A stretch of 64,000 nucleotides of DNA, taken from assembly GCF_012911925.1 (NCBI RefSeq), contig NZ_JAAXKY010000002.1, positions 62,001 to 126,000 on the forward strand, written 5' to 3'. Each line of letters begins with the position of its first letter. Position 1 is the stretch's first letter. The translations under genes were made by a program, and so were the position numbers. Of this stretch, positions 43,938 to 52,615 are shown one piece after another. The DNA comes from Pseudonocardia xinjiangensis. Its GTDB lineage: Bacteria > Actinomycetota > Actinomycetes > Mycobacteriales > Pseudonocardiaceae. The notes beneath the pieces are model-generated. The model did no database searches. It saw only the letters and a program-made list of their open reading frames with translations, and had not been told where the DNA came from.

Positions 43938-44795
43938 ATGATCGGCGATCGCGAGTCAGCTGAACAGGACGAGGGGAAATCGACATGGCAGGACGTCTCG
44001 AGGGCAAGGTCCGCTCTGGTCTCCGGCGCGGCGCGGGGGCAGGGCCGGTCGCATGCGGTGCGGCTGGCGCAGGAGGGTGCGGACATCATCGCGTTCGACG
44101 TGTGCCGCCAGCTCGACACGGTGCACTACCCGCTGGCCACGCCGGAGGACCTCGCGGAGACGGTGAAGCTGGTGGAGGAGCTGGGCCGCGGGATCGTGGC
44201 GGGTGAGGCGGACGTGCGGGACTCGGCTGCGGTGCAGGCGCTGGTCGATGGGGGAGTGCGCGAGTTCGGGCGTCTGGACGTGGTGTGTGCGAACGCGGGT
44301 ATCGGCGGGGTCGTGGAGAACACCTGGTCGATCACCGAGGAGGAGTGGGAGGAGATGATCGCGGTCGACCTCACGGGGGTGTGGAAGACCGTGAGGGCGG
44401 CGGTGCCGGCGATGGTCCAGGCCGGCACCGGCGGCTCGATCGTCATCACCAGCTCGGCCGCCGGCCTCAAGGGCATGCCGGGCGCGGCTCACTACGTGTC
44501 GGCGAAGCACGGCCTGGTCGGTCTGATGCGCACCCTGGCCAACGAGTTGGCTCCCTACTTCATCCGCGTGAACTCGGTGCACCCGACAGGTGTCAACACG
44601 CCGATGATCGTGAACGAGTTCATGGCGCAGGCGCTGTCGAGCGCGGATGGGTCGTTCAATCTGCAGAACGCGCTGCCGGTGGAGATGGTCGAGCCGGTGG
44701 ACGTCTCGAATGCGATCGTGTGGCTCGCTTCCGAGGAGGCCCGCTACGTCACCGGGGTGTCGCTGCCGGTGGACGCCGGGTTCCTGCAACGGTGA
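43938..44795 (+). CDS. Mycofactocin-type SDR oxidoreductase, frameshifted near its start
   Basis: The body reads [58 protein letters not shown] (Ser-Tyr-x3-Lys), typical of the SDR subfamily that holds NAD tightly and works with mycofactocin. The natural start should be ATG 43985 (MAGRLEGKV, behind GAGGGGAAA), but one extra base at about 44009-44015 puts it out of frame. The frame that encodes the body can start at ATG 43938, giving an odd N-terminus without the first Rossmann strand residues [10 protein letters not shown]. Either a sequencing error or a recently damaged gene. Substrate unknown, probably an alcohol. Confidence 0.75.
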   Translation: MIGDRESAEQDEGKSTWQDVSRARSALVSGAARGQGRSHAVRLAQEGADIIAFDVCRQLDTVHYPLATPEDLAETVKLVEELGRGIVAGEADVRDSAAVQALVDGGVREFGRLDVVCANAGIGGVVENTWSITEEEWEEMIAVDLTGVWKTVRAAVPAMVQAGTGGSIVITSSAAGLKGMPGAAHYVSAKHGLVGLMRTLANELAPYFIRVNSVHPTGVNTPMIVNEFMAQALSSADGSFNLQNALPVEMVEPVDVSNAIVWLASEEARYVTGVSLPVDAGFLQR

Positions 44796-45012
44796 CCACG
44801 CCGGCAGCAGCTGTCACCCCGAGCGCAACGCACCACCTTCCGGGGCCGCCACTCTGGTCCGCCTCTCGCATCGGGGGCGGCGTGTGGCACATACTGGCTG
44901 TCCCGAAGGCCACGGCGGGCCTCGAAACGGCTGTCACCCGGTGGCTGTTCGGAACCTGTTGGTCCGAACAGGGCATGTGGGGGCGCGTGGCACTGGACAC
45001 GAGGACTTCCAA

Positions 45013-46116
45013 GTGACGACAGCTGAGCAGGTGGTATCCCGCATCCTGCAGGACGTTCCACAGCCGATCTGGGTGGTCGACACCGACGGGCGCATCACGT
45101 TCGCCAACCCCGCGGCGGTCGCGGCATTGGGTTATCAGGACAACAGCGAGTTCCTCGGTAAGCCGAGCCACACGACCGTCCACTACTGCCCGCCCGACCG
45201 ACCGGCGGGTGATGAGAACTGCGCCCTCCTCGCACCGGCGCGGACCGGCAGAGCTGCGCACGGTGAGAGCGAGCACTTCATCCGGCGCGACGGCTCACTG
45301 TTCCCGATCGCCTGGTGGTCCTCGCCGATCGACCTGCCGGCCGGTCGCGGTGTGGTCCTGGCGTTCACCGACATCACCGAACGCAGATGTGCTGAGCAGA
45401 CAGATCGGGAGCGCGACGCGGCCACCATTCGTGCCGCGGAGGCCAAGGCGGCGCAGCGCCGCATCATGGAGCAGACCACGGAGATCCGCCGTCAGACTGC
45501 CCGGAACCTGCACGACGGGGCACAACAGCGGCTCGTCGCGTTGATGGTCAGTATGGAGCTCGCCCGCGGCGAGCTCGCCCCCGGAGACTCCGACCTGCGG
45601 GTGTTCCTCGACAGCGCCGTGACCGAGACCCAGAGCGCGATCGACGAGCTCCGCGAGCTGGTCGCCGGACTCCATCCACCGACGCTCCAGTGCTACGGGC
45701 TCATGGCTGCCGTCCAGGGACTCGCCGACCGGATGCCGATACCGAGCCGGATCACGAGCAACCTCGGGAAGCGAATGTCGGAGTCCGTCGAGGCGAGTGC
45801 GTACTACGCGGTTGCCGAGGCGATGGCGAACGCGGTGAAACACGCGCGGGCGAACCGCGTGACCGTCTCCGTGGAGTTCGACGGCAAGGCGCTCGACATC
45901 GGTGTCAGCGACGACGGGATCGGTGGTGCCCGGGTCGGTGCAGGTTCCGGGCTCGTCGGGCTCATCGACCGGATCGGCGCTCACGACGGCGCTGTCGAGG
46001 TGGACTCTCCGCCTGGCGGTGGCACCACCGTCCGGATCACGATCCCGGTGGATCCGGGGAGCGCGGGGAGGCGGAAACCGGTGAAACCCGGTGCTCACCC
46101 CTCTCGGGAGGCGTAG
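45013..46116 (+). CDS. PAS-domain sensor histidine kinase (NarL type)
   Basis: 367 residues from GTG 45013. Soluble: no membrane helix. The N-terminal PAS domain (ILQDVPQPIWVVDTDGRITFANPAAVAALGY; ending VVLAFTDITERR) has an inserted Cys pair (HYCPP...ENCALL), which could bind a metal or sense redox state. HisKA_3 with phosphoacceptor His in TARNLHDGAQQRLVALM, then HATPase with SDDGIGGARVGAGSGLVGLIDR. Its 3' end overlaps the convergent response regulator by 22 bp; the two are probably cognate. Confidence 0.9.
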   Translation: MTTAEQVVSRILQDVPQPIWVVDTDGRITFANPAAVAALGYQDNSEFLGKPSHTTVHYCPPDRPAGDENCALLAPARTGRAAHGESEHFIRRDGSLFPIAWWSSPIDLPAGRGVVLAFTDITERRCAEQTDRERDAATIRAAEAKAAQRRIMEQTTEIRRQTARNLHDGAQQRLVALMVSMELARGELAPGDSDLRVFLDSAVTETQSAIDELRELVAGLHPPTLQCYGLMAAVQGLADRMPIPSRITSNLGKRMSESVEASAYYAVAEAMANAVKHARANRVTVSVEFDGKALDIGVSDDGIGGARVGAGSGLVGLIDRIGAHDGAVEVDSPPGGGTTVRITIPVDPGSAGRRKPVKPGAHPSREA

Positions 46117-46781
46117 GGCGTCCGCTGGTTGCGGAGGTAGGCCAGCACGGCGAGCACGCGGCGGTGCTGGGTCCGGTCGGCCCTCTGCAGGCCGAGCTTG
46201 GTGAAGATCCCCGTGACGTGCCGCTCGACGGCCGGGACGGTCACGACCAGGCGCTCGGCGATCCCGGCATTGGTGTGGCCTTCGGCCATCAGAGTCAGGA
46301 CCTCGTGCTCTCGACGAGTCAGCTGGGCGACCGGACCGGGCCCGCCGCGCCGGTTGACGAGTTGGGCGATCACGTCGGGATCCAGGGCGGATTCGCCGGC
46401 CGCGACACGGCGGACGGCGTCGAGCAGGGCCGCCGTGTCGGCGACCTTTTCCTTGAGGAGGTAGCCGGCTCCTTCGGGATGCGTGCCGATCAGCTCGAGC
46501 GCGTAGTCGGCGTCGAGGAACTGTGAGAGGAGGATGACCCCGATCTCCGGCTGTGCCGCGCGCAGTTCGAGGGCTGCTCGCAGGCCGTCGTCGTCGTGAT
46601 CCGGGGGCATCTCGATGTCCGCCACCACGACGTCGGGCTTCAGATCCAGTGCTGACCGCCGCAGGTCGTCCGCGTTGTCGACGGCGTCGACCACGTCGAC
46701 GCCGCCGTGTTCCAGGATCCGGACGATGCCCTCGCGGACGAGGGCGTTGTCCTCGCCGACGACGACCCGCAGTGCGGCCAC
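46095..46781 (-). CDS. Response regulator, NarL/LuxR type
   Basis: About 228 residues from GTG 46781. Receiver: VVVGEDNALVREGIVRIL (acidic pair as E-D), phosphoacceptor in VVVADIEMPPDHDDDG, Lys in YLLKEKVAD. LuxR helix-turn-helix: LTRREHEVLTLMAEGHTNAGIAERL. The typical MMDLRMP is replaced by ADIEMPP, as in a known subgroup paired with PAS kinases. Tail-to-tail overlap with the kinase gene. Its promoter and first codons are duplicated 990 bp further right. Confidence 0.92.
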   Translation of the reverse strand: MAALRVVVGEDNALVREGIVRILEHGGVDVVDAVDNADDLRRSALDLKPDVVVADIEMPPDHDDDGLRAALELRAAQPEIGVILLSQFLDADYALELIGTHPEGAGYLLKEKVADTAALLDAVRRVAAGESALDPDVIAQLVNRRGGPGPVAQLTRREHEVLTLMAEGHTNAGIAERLVVTVPAVERHVTGIFTKLGLQRADRTQHRRVLAVLAYLRNQRTPYASREG

Positions 46782-46927
46782 TGCCTCAGCGTACGGAGGC
46801 CGGTACCGGCTGTCTGTGGGGTTCGCCCTACACCTGCCCTCGGGTGTGCATCGCTTCAATTCTGGTGGACACGCAATGGGCGCGAAAGGCTGCCGGCGCC
46901 ACACTCGCCTGTACGGACGCGGTAGGG
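46587..46927. repeat. Direct repeat, left copy (response regulator start plus promoter)
   Basis: From CGTCGTGATCCGGGGGCATCTCG to CACACTCGCC-GTACGGACG the sequence recurs at 47578-47868 in the same orientation, with few changes; the right copy lacks about 50 bp inside the coding part. The promoter-side 150 bp, with CCTACACCTGCCCTCGGGTGTGCATCG, is best conserved. Confidence 0.85.
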
Positions 46928-47077
46928 CATACCGGGACTCTCCGGGTCTATCTACCTTATCGCGCAGTCAGGCGCGAACGAGTGAAACGGCACGTCGGGG
47001 ATTTGCGCGGACTGGAGATCCGGACCACCAGACGACCCCGCGTGATCCGACATTCGGACACGGACCCAAGGACGCCC

Positions 47078-47515
47078 ATGACGACCCCACGAAGGCCCTA
47101 CCGAGCCCTCCTCGTCCTCACCGCAGCCCCGCCGGACGACGCCCACGGCAACAAGCCCTGGTCCGTCTTGACGACGGAGGGCTGGACGGTGGACGTGACC
47201 TGCATCGGAGACCGGTCCCCGGGACCGCAGATCCCGCGGGCACCGGTCCGCGCAGCCCGGCTGGAGCAGCTCGATACCGCGGGCCAACCCGGTCTCGGAG
47301 ATCACGACAGCGCCGACTCCGGCCAGGCCGATTGCGACTGCACCGACTACGACATCGTCTGTTTCGTCGACTCCCACACCACCACGTGGCTCTCGCCCCG
47401 GAGCCCCGACCTGTCGCTGCTCATGGGCCGGTTCTCCGAATACGGCGAGATCATCGCGGTTGTCCGGCCCGCCGCGTTCGACTTGCTCGAAGAATTCTGC
47501 CTGCGCGAGTGCTGA
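47078..47515 (+). CDS. DJ-1/PfpI-like protein, shortened
   Basis: 145 residues from ATG 47078. The opening RALLVLTAAPPDDAHGNKPWSVLTTEGWTVDVTCIGD and the segment DYDIVCFVDSHTTTWLSPRSPDLSLLMGRFSEYGEIIAVV follow the layout of DJ-1/PfpI proteins (GHKTG...; DYDA...GGHG...; KPVAAVCHG). The nucleophilic Cys elbow and the C-terminal third are absent; it ends FDLLEEFCLREC. It is enclosed by the two direct repeats. It may be a decayed or re-purposed member. Confidence 0.5.
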   Translation: MTTPRRPYRALLVLTAAPPDDAHGNKPWSVLTTEGWTVDVTCIGDRSPGPQIPRAPVRAARLEQLDTAGQPGLGDHDSADSGQADCDCTDYDIVCFVDSHTTTWLSPRSPDLSLLMGRFSEYGEIIAVVRPAAFDLLEEFCLREC

Positions 47516-47577
47516 CGCAGGCGCCCGGGCTTGTTGTTTCTCGGCGTGGCCGGCGGACTTCTCGAGCGCCGTCAGCG

Positions 47578-47868
47578 GGCCGCCGTCGTGATTTCGGGGG
47601 CATCTCGATGTCCGCCACCATGGCGTCGGGGGTCGACCACGTCGACGCCGCCGTGTTCCAGGATCCGGACGATGCCCTCGCGGACGAGGGCGTTGTCCTC
47701 GCCGACGACGACCCGCAGTGCGGCCACTGCCTCAGCGTACGGAGGCCGGTAGGGGCTGTCCGTGGGGTTCTCCCTACACCTGCCCTCGGGTGTGCATCGC
47801 TTCAATTCTGGTGGACACGCAATGGGCCCGAAAGGCTGCCGGCGCCACACTCGCCCGTACGGACGACA
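47578..47868 (-). pseudogene. Truncated response regulator within direct repeat, right copy
   Basis: Minus-strand codons from GTG 47727 read AALRVVVGEDNALVREGIVRILEHGGVDVVD, the same as the intact regulator at 46781, then run into an internal deletion and unrelated sequence (RRHGGGHRDAPE). The whole 291-bp stretch, including the promoter side to 47868, is the second copy of the direct repeat at 46587-46927. Confidence 0.8.
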
Positions 47869-48029
47869 TCCGGAAAGGACTCAGATGGACGGCACAACCG
47901 GGATACGTCGCAGGACGACCACCGATTGGTCCGAGGACTCCGACTCGGCGGCCCCGGCCTCACTTCGCGGGCGCGGGAATCTCTTGTTAGTCCGGCACCT
48001 CCCCAGTCCGAGATCCCCGGGGTCGGTCG
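47869..48029. other. Junction between response-regulator repeat and AraC remnant
   Basis: Between the right direct repeat and the point where AraC homology begins (TTCTCGACCTCATGCTGATGCACGT, about 48030) lie 160 bases with no recognisable coding motif. This is where the N-terminal half of the AraC gene was lost. Confidence 0.5.
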
Positions 48030-48469
48030 ATCGCCTTCTCGACCTCATGCTGATGCACGTACGCGAACATCTGGCCGATCCGCGTCTGCAGGTCGGGCAG
48101 CTGGCGCGGCGGCACCACGTCTCGGTCAGCCACGTGTACACCCTGTTCGAACGGATCGGGACCACGCCCGGTGCGTACGTGCGCGAGCAACGGCTGCTCG
48201 CGGCACAGGGGATGCTGTCCGACCCGCGGTACGCCCGGCTCAGCACCTCGGACATCGCGGCTGCGGTGGGGTTCGCCGAACCCAGGACGTTCCTGCGGGC
48301 GTTCCGGCGGCAGTACGCGACGACGCCAGGCAGCTGGCGCCGTGCGCATTGCCCCGGATCCGCTCCCGCATCCTCAAGAAAGAAATGCCGCCGAAGCCAG
48401 TTGGCAACAGGTCTGAACGCCTCGACGGAACGCCGCCGACAATTCACCGGAAGGAAGACAATTCAATGA
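48030..48469 (+). pseudogene. AraC-family regulator, DNA-binding half only (copy C)
   Basis: Encodes MLMHVREHLADPRLQVGQLARRHHVSVSHVYTLFERIGTTPGAYVREQ and on to FLRAFRRQYATTPGSWRRAHC, matching copies A and B from their residue 200 on. The N-terminal ligand domain is gone. The frame upstream is open to 47762, so a short DNA-binding protein could still be made and interfere with the full regulators. Past the normal end it runs on through the repeat flank to a TGA that overlaps the esterase start. Confidence 0.8.
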
Positions 48470-49413
48470 GCAAACCCGTTCTGGAACCAGCGGCCCAGGA
48501 GATCGCCGACGCCACCTCGAAGCCGCCGTTGCTGTACGAGCTGGGCCCCGACGGCGCCCGGAAGGCGTTGGACGACATCCAGGCCGCGCCGATCGACAAG
48601 CCCGAGGTCGAGGAGAAGTGGATCACCGTGTCGGCCGAGGTCGGTGAGGTGCGGGTCCGCATCGTCAAGCCCGTCGGCGCGACGGGTGTGCTGCCGACAG
48701 TGCTCTACGTGCACGGCGGTGGCTGGATCCTGGGCAACGCCGGGACGCACGACCGGCTGGTCCGTGAGCTGGCCGTGGGAGCCGACGCGGCGCTCGTGTT
48801 CGTCGAGTACGACCGTTCGCCGGAGGCGCGGTATCCGGTGGCGATCGAGCAGGCCTACGCCACGGCCCGATGGATCACCCGCGAGGGTGCCGCGGAGGGG
48901 CTGGACGCGTCGAACCTCGTCGTGGCCGGTGACTCGGTCGGCGGCAACATGACTGCGGTGCTCGCGATCCTCGCGAAGCAGCGCGGCGACGTGACATTCC
49001 TGCACCAGTCGCTCTACTACCCCGTGACCGACGCGGGGCAGGACACCGAGAGCTACCGCACCTACGCCGACGGCCCGTACCTGACCGCCAAGGCGATGGC
49101 GTGGTTCTGGGACGCCTACCTGCCTGAGAAGGACAAGCGCGGTGACATCACCGCGTCACCGCTGCGCGCGAGCCTCGACGACCTCGCCGGCCTGCCACCG
49201 GCGTTCGTGATCGTGGACGAGAACGATGTGCTGCGTGACGAGGGCGAGGCCTACGCCCGCCGGCTCATCGAAGCCGGCGTGCCGACCACGAGCGTTCGTT
49301 ACAACGGAACCATCCACGACTTCATGATGCTCAACCCCCTCCGCAGCACCAACGCGGTGACGGGGGCCGTCGAGCAGGCGATAGCGGTGCTGCGCAAGGC
49401 TCTCGGCCACTGA
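48466..49413 (+). CDS. Alpha/beta hydrolase of hormone-sensitive-lipase family
   Basis: 315 residues from ATG 48466, with GGAAGGAAG upstream. HSL signature HGGGW (VLYVHGGGWILGN), nucleophile GDSVGGNMTAV, Asp in FVIVDENDVLRDEGE and His in NGTIHDFMML. Relatives are carboxylesterases or lipases acting on small acyl esters; no signal peptide, so cytoplasmic. The frame upstream is open, but the segment before 48466 is AraC debris. It may be a catabolic enzyme of the accessory set. Confidence 0.93.
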   Translation: MSKPVLEPAAQEIADATSKPPLLYELGPDGARKALDDIQAAPIDKPEVEEKWITVSAEVGEVRVRIVKPVGATGVLPTVLYVHGGGWILGNAGTHDRLVRELAVGADAALVFVEYDRSPEARYPVAIEQAYATARWITREGAAEGLDASNLVVAGDSVGGNMTAVLAILAKQRGDVTFLHQSLYYPVTDAGQDTESYRTYADGPYLTAKAMAWFWDAYLPEKDKRGDITASPLRASLDDLAGLPPAFVIVDENDVLRDEGEAYARRLIEAGVPTTSVRYNGTIHDFMMLNPLRSTNAVTGAVEQAIAVLRKALGH

Positions 49414-49459
49414 CGGCACGAGTTTCGAGATACACGGCGCGGACGAGCCACAGCCCGTG

Positions 49460-50641
49460 TGGACAGCGCCCCACCGTGTCCAACGGTGTGCTGGTCGGAG
49501 GCCGTCCGAGGGGTGACGGTCTCCGGCACGGTCGTCCACGCCGGGTGCGGGGCCGGGCGGGTCTTCGCTCGGCATGACGGGGTCGAGATCACGCACGTGT
49601 TCGAGACTCATATTCACGGTGACTACGTCACCGGTGGTTACGCGCCGGCTCGCGCGGCCGGCGCGGAGTACCTGGTCAACGCCGAGGACCCGGTGTCCTT
49701 CGCGCGCACGCCTCTACGCGATGGCGATGACATCGACGTCGGACGGACGACCGTGCGCGTACTGCATACCCCCGGCCACACGTTCACCCACCTCTCCTAC
49801 GCGGTGGCCGTGGACGGCGCACCGGTCGTGGTGTTCACCGGCGGTTCGCTTCTTCACGGCGCCGTCGGGCGTCCCGAGCTCGTCTGTCCCGAGCACGCGC
49901 GGGCGCTGGCACCCGCCCAGTGGAACTCCGTGCACAGGCTGGTGAACACCTTGCCCGAGTTTCACGCCGATCTATCCGACCCACGGCGTCGGCAGTGTCT
50001 GCCCAGCGGCGCCGCCGGGTCGGACGCTCGCCACGGCGCAGTTGCGCAGGCGCATCGACGCCGGCGAATGGGTCGTGGACCTGCGCGAGCACAGGGCGTT
50101 CGCAGCAGGGCATGTGGCCGGCAGCGCCAACGTCGAGCTCAACGAGCGACTCGCCACCTACCTGGGATGGCTCGTGCCCTGGAACGCCTCGGTAACCCTC
50201 CTGGGGGTTACCGAGGGTGAGGTCGATCAGGCCCAACGAGAGCTGGTGCGTATCGGTATCGAACGCCCCGTCGCCGTGGCCACTGGCGGCCCGCACGACT
50301 GGGCTGGTCTCGAACCGCTGGTCCGCTACCCGCGAGCGACCTTCCACGATCTCGCCGATGCGCTCGCCGGACCCGATCCGCCCACAGTCCTCGACGTCCG
50401 CCTGCCCTCCGAACGCATCGGCTGGCATATCCGCGGTTCGCTGCGCGTGCCGATTCCCGAGGTCCTCGGTCGCATCGACCAGATCCCCGAGCGCCCGCTG
50501 TGGATTCTCGGCCGCGGCCGTCAGGTCGGTGTCGCCGCCGCTCTGCTGCACGCCCACGGTCGCGACGTCACCGCGGTCGACGACGACTTCGCGAACGCAG
50601 CCGATGCCGGCCTTCCGCTGACCAATTCGGCGCGGCGCTGA
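49460..50641 (+). pseudogene. Persulfide dioxygenase-rhodanese fusion, frameshifted and deleted
   Basis: The first part reads ITHVFETHIHGDYVTGGYAPARAAGAEYLVNAEDPVSF and VLHTPGHTFTHLSYAV, the ETHE1-like glyoxalase-fold persulfide dioxygenase. It ends in the wrong frame near 49970. One base over, the sequence continues IYPTHGVGSVCPAAPP and then two rhodanese-like modules (RRIDAGEWVVDLREHRAFAAGHVAGS; PTVLDVRLPSERIGWHIRGS). The dioxygenase N-terminus and the usual linker are missing, and neither rhodanese loop has an obvious Cys. Remnant of a sulfide-detoxifying enzyme. Confidence 0.75.
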
Positions 50642-50825
50642 TGGGAAGTACGGCGTGCCGGATTGATGCCGGTCGAAGACCTGTGCGCGCCATGTCGCTC
50701 CCAGTGGCCTGATCGGAAGTCGGTCCGATACATGCTCGGGGCCGTGGAACATCACAGTACTGCTGTCGGCATCCCCGGCCAGCTGGTCGGAGTGGGCGTG
50801 TGGCTGCGCCGAGTCACCTCCCGGG

Positions 50826-50960
50826 ACGTTTTCTCGTCGGCATGGGATAGTTCCTTTTCAAGGGTTGTGGAAGCAGATGTGGAGTGGCAACGTTTTGAAT
50901 TCGTGAACGACATGTTAGGGCGTCGGCCCAGCGCGGAACACCTGTGGAATGCGGGCCCCG
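50826..50960. repeat. AraC-flank repeat, copy G (partner of copy F)
   Basis: GTTTTCTCGTCGGCATG, then AAGGGTTGTGGAAGCAGATGTGGAGTGGCAACG, and GAATTCGTGAACGACATG...GTCGGCC match 39482-39580. The similarity continues weakly into what in copy F are the first codons of the SnoaL-like gene, so this is the truncated start of a second such unit whose gene has been lost. Confidence 0.65.
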
Positions 50961-51720
50961 GACTCCGGGATTTCCGGATGACTGAATGTTCCGGCATGAG
51001 AGGAGACGCCCCTATCGCCGTGCAGATAAAGCGCCCGCAGGAACTGCGCGATCCCGGTCGATAGTCGCGTATGAAGGGCGATTCAGGCCGCGCTAGCGAC
51101 GGCGGCTGGAGCGACCTCGATCGCGAGGATGGGCGTCAGCGCGCCGGAAGCGTCGGACGAACGAAGAGTCGCGCCAGGCTGATCGAGCCCAACACGAACA
51201 AGCACACCATGCCGTAGTCGAAAATGACGTGGCCCACCGCCGTGCACTCGCTGATGTTGCGGAAGATGGCGGGCGAGTGCGGCCATTCCCAGCGCCGCGC
51301 TCGACGGCGGTGAGCGAGCACACCCGGGTGTTGCCAGCGAGGGGGTCACAAGGCCGGAACCGCACCCTGCTCGCCCCGGAACTGAGCGGCCCGATCACCC
51401 GCTACCGGTTCGACATCACGCTACGGATCAGTGGTGAAACGATTTTCTTTCTCGTCTGACCAGGAGGGAGACCTCCTTCCGAGGAGTGTGATCCCGCATC
51501 TGTTCGAGCCTCCGCGCGGTCTGGTTGGACGTCTACTCGCTGACTATCGACACTTCGTAAGGACCACGATGATGCACTGGAGCGGCGACCCGTTCGACGC
51601 GGATCTGGAACTCTCCCGATTGCAGCGGGTAACGAGCAGAGTGGCAGGGGCAGGGGCAGCCAGGCTCGCGAAGAACTGCGCCGGCTTGTGGATCGACTAC
51701 GAGTGTGCCGGTCGTCGAGC
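50961..51720. other. Gene-poor stretch with minor ORFs
   Basis: No convincing gene. A minus frame at 51136-51321 encodes NISECTAVGHVIFDYGMVCLFVLGSISLARLFV, which looks like one membrane helix of a lost protein. A plus ORF at 51431-51724 (97 codons, MHWSGDPFDADLELSRLQRV) overlaps the next gene and has no known motif. Codon bias is weak and base composition lower than in the neighbours. Confidence 0.45.
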
Positions 51721-52575
51721 GTGATCTCGTCCCAGAGCGGGTTCCGTCGTCACGAGTTGGGTGAGTTCCTCAAGGCGCGGCGTCGGCAACTGGTGCGCGC
51801 TGAGCTGGGTCTGCCCCCCGTCTTGGGGAGGGGTGTTTCCCGGGTGCGCCGTGAGGAGGTTTCCTGCCTCTCTGGGGTGAGTGTCACCTGGTACACGTGG
51901 CTGGAGCAGGGCCGTCAGATCAAGCCGTCCCGGCAGGTGCTGGACGCGCTGGCCCGGACCCTGCGCCTGTCGCCCGCCGAGCACGGCTACATCCTGTCGC
52001 TGGCCGGGTACTCCGCCCCCCAGTCGATCCCCGAGCCGAGCGCTGAGGCTGCCCCGCCACACGTGCAGCGGTTGCTTGAGTCACTCGATGGGTTCCCGGC
52101 CTATGTGATCGCCCCACACTGGGCGATATGGGGTTGGAACGCGGCCTATACGGCCTTGTACCGGGACCTGGCGCGAGTTCCGCCGGCGGACCGAAATTTG
52201 CTGTGGTTGATCTTCACCGATCCATACCTGCGCGAGTTGATGCCGGACTGGGGGTTCATGAGTCGCCGTCACGTTGCCCAGTTCCGGGCCGAGGCCGGAC
52301 CCCGGCTGGGCCATCCGTCGTTCTCCCGTCTGGTGCAGCGGCTTCTGCAGGCCAGTGAGGCGTTTCGCGCGGCCTGGGAGAGCCACGACATCGAGGGATT
52401 CGCCTCGCGGGAACGGCTCTTCCGACATCCGGTCGTCGGCGACCTTCATCTGGAGCACTACCGTCTGGCGCCATCGGATCATCCGCATCTGCGCCTGGTG
52501 ATCTACACGCCGGTGCTCACCACCGACTCTCCGCAACGCCTGAGGCGCCTGGTCGGCGAGGAGTCCCACACGTGA
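51721..52575 (+). CDS. MmyB-like XRE-family transcriptional regulator
   Basis: 284 residues from GTG 51721. N-terminal HTH_31 domain: LGEFLKARRRQL, VSRVRREEVSCLSGVSVTWYTWLEQGR, SRQVLDALARTLRLSPAEHGYILSLAG. The C-terminal PAS-like MmyB ligand domain follows (YVIAPHWAIWGWNAAYTALYRD, LLWLIFTDPYLRELMPDW, LFRHPVVGDLHLEHYRL), known to bind fatty-acyl or other hydrophobic ligands in relatives. It stands directly beside the 3' end of the lipid operon, convergent with it, and could sense its product; that is inference. Confidence 0.92.
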   Translation: MISSQSGFRRHELGEFLKARRRQLVRAELGLPPVLGRGVSRVRREEVSCLSGVSVTWYTWLEQGRQIKPSRQVLDALARTLRLSPAEHGYILSLAGYSAPQSIPEPSAEAAPPHVQRLLESLDGFPAYVIAPHWAIWGWNAAYTALYRDLARVPPADRNLLWLIFTDPYLRELMPDWGFMSRRHVAQFRAEAGPRLGHPSFSRLVQRLLQASEAFRAAWESHDIEGFASRERLFRHPVVGDLHLEHYRLAPSDHPHLRLVIYTPVLTTDSPQRLRRLVGEESHT

Positions 52576-52615
52576 GCCCACACGACGGACGCTCGAGGGA
52601 AGCGGGCGCTGCTGC

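Noticed and set aside
46615-49413. A 932-codon plus-strand frame covering the response regulator region and the esterase
   Set aside because: Only the last 315 codons (from ATG 48466) carry hydrolase motifs and have a ribosome site; the rest is antisense or repeat debris.
31093-50960. Interpretation of the AraC-related repeats as an insertion sequence
   Set aside because: No transposase, no terminal inverted repeats and no target duplications could be seen; copies have different ends.
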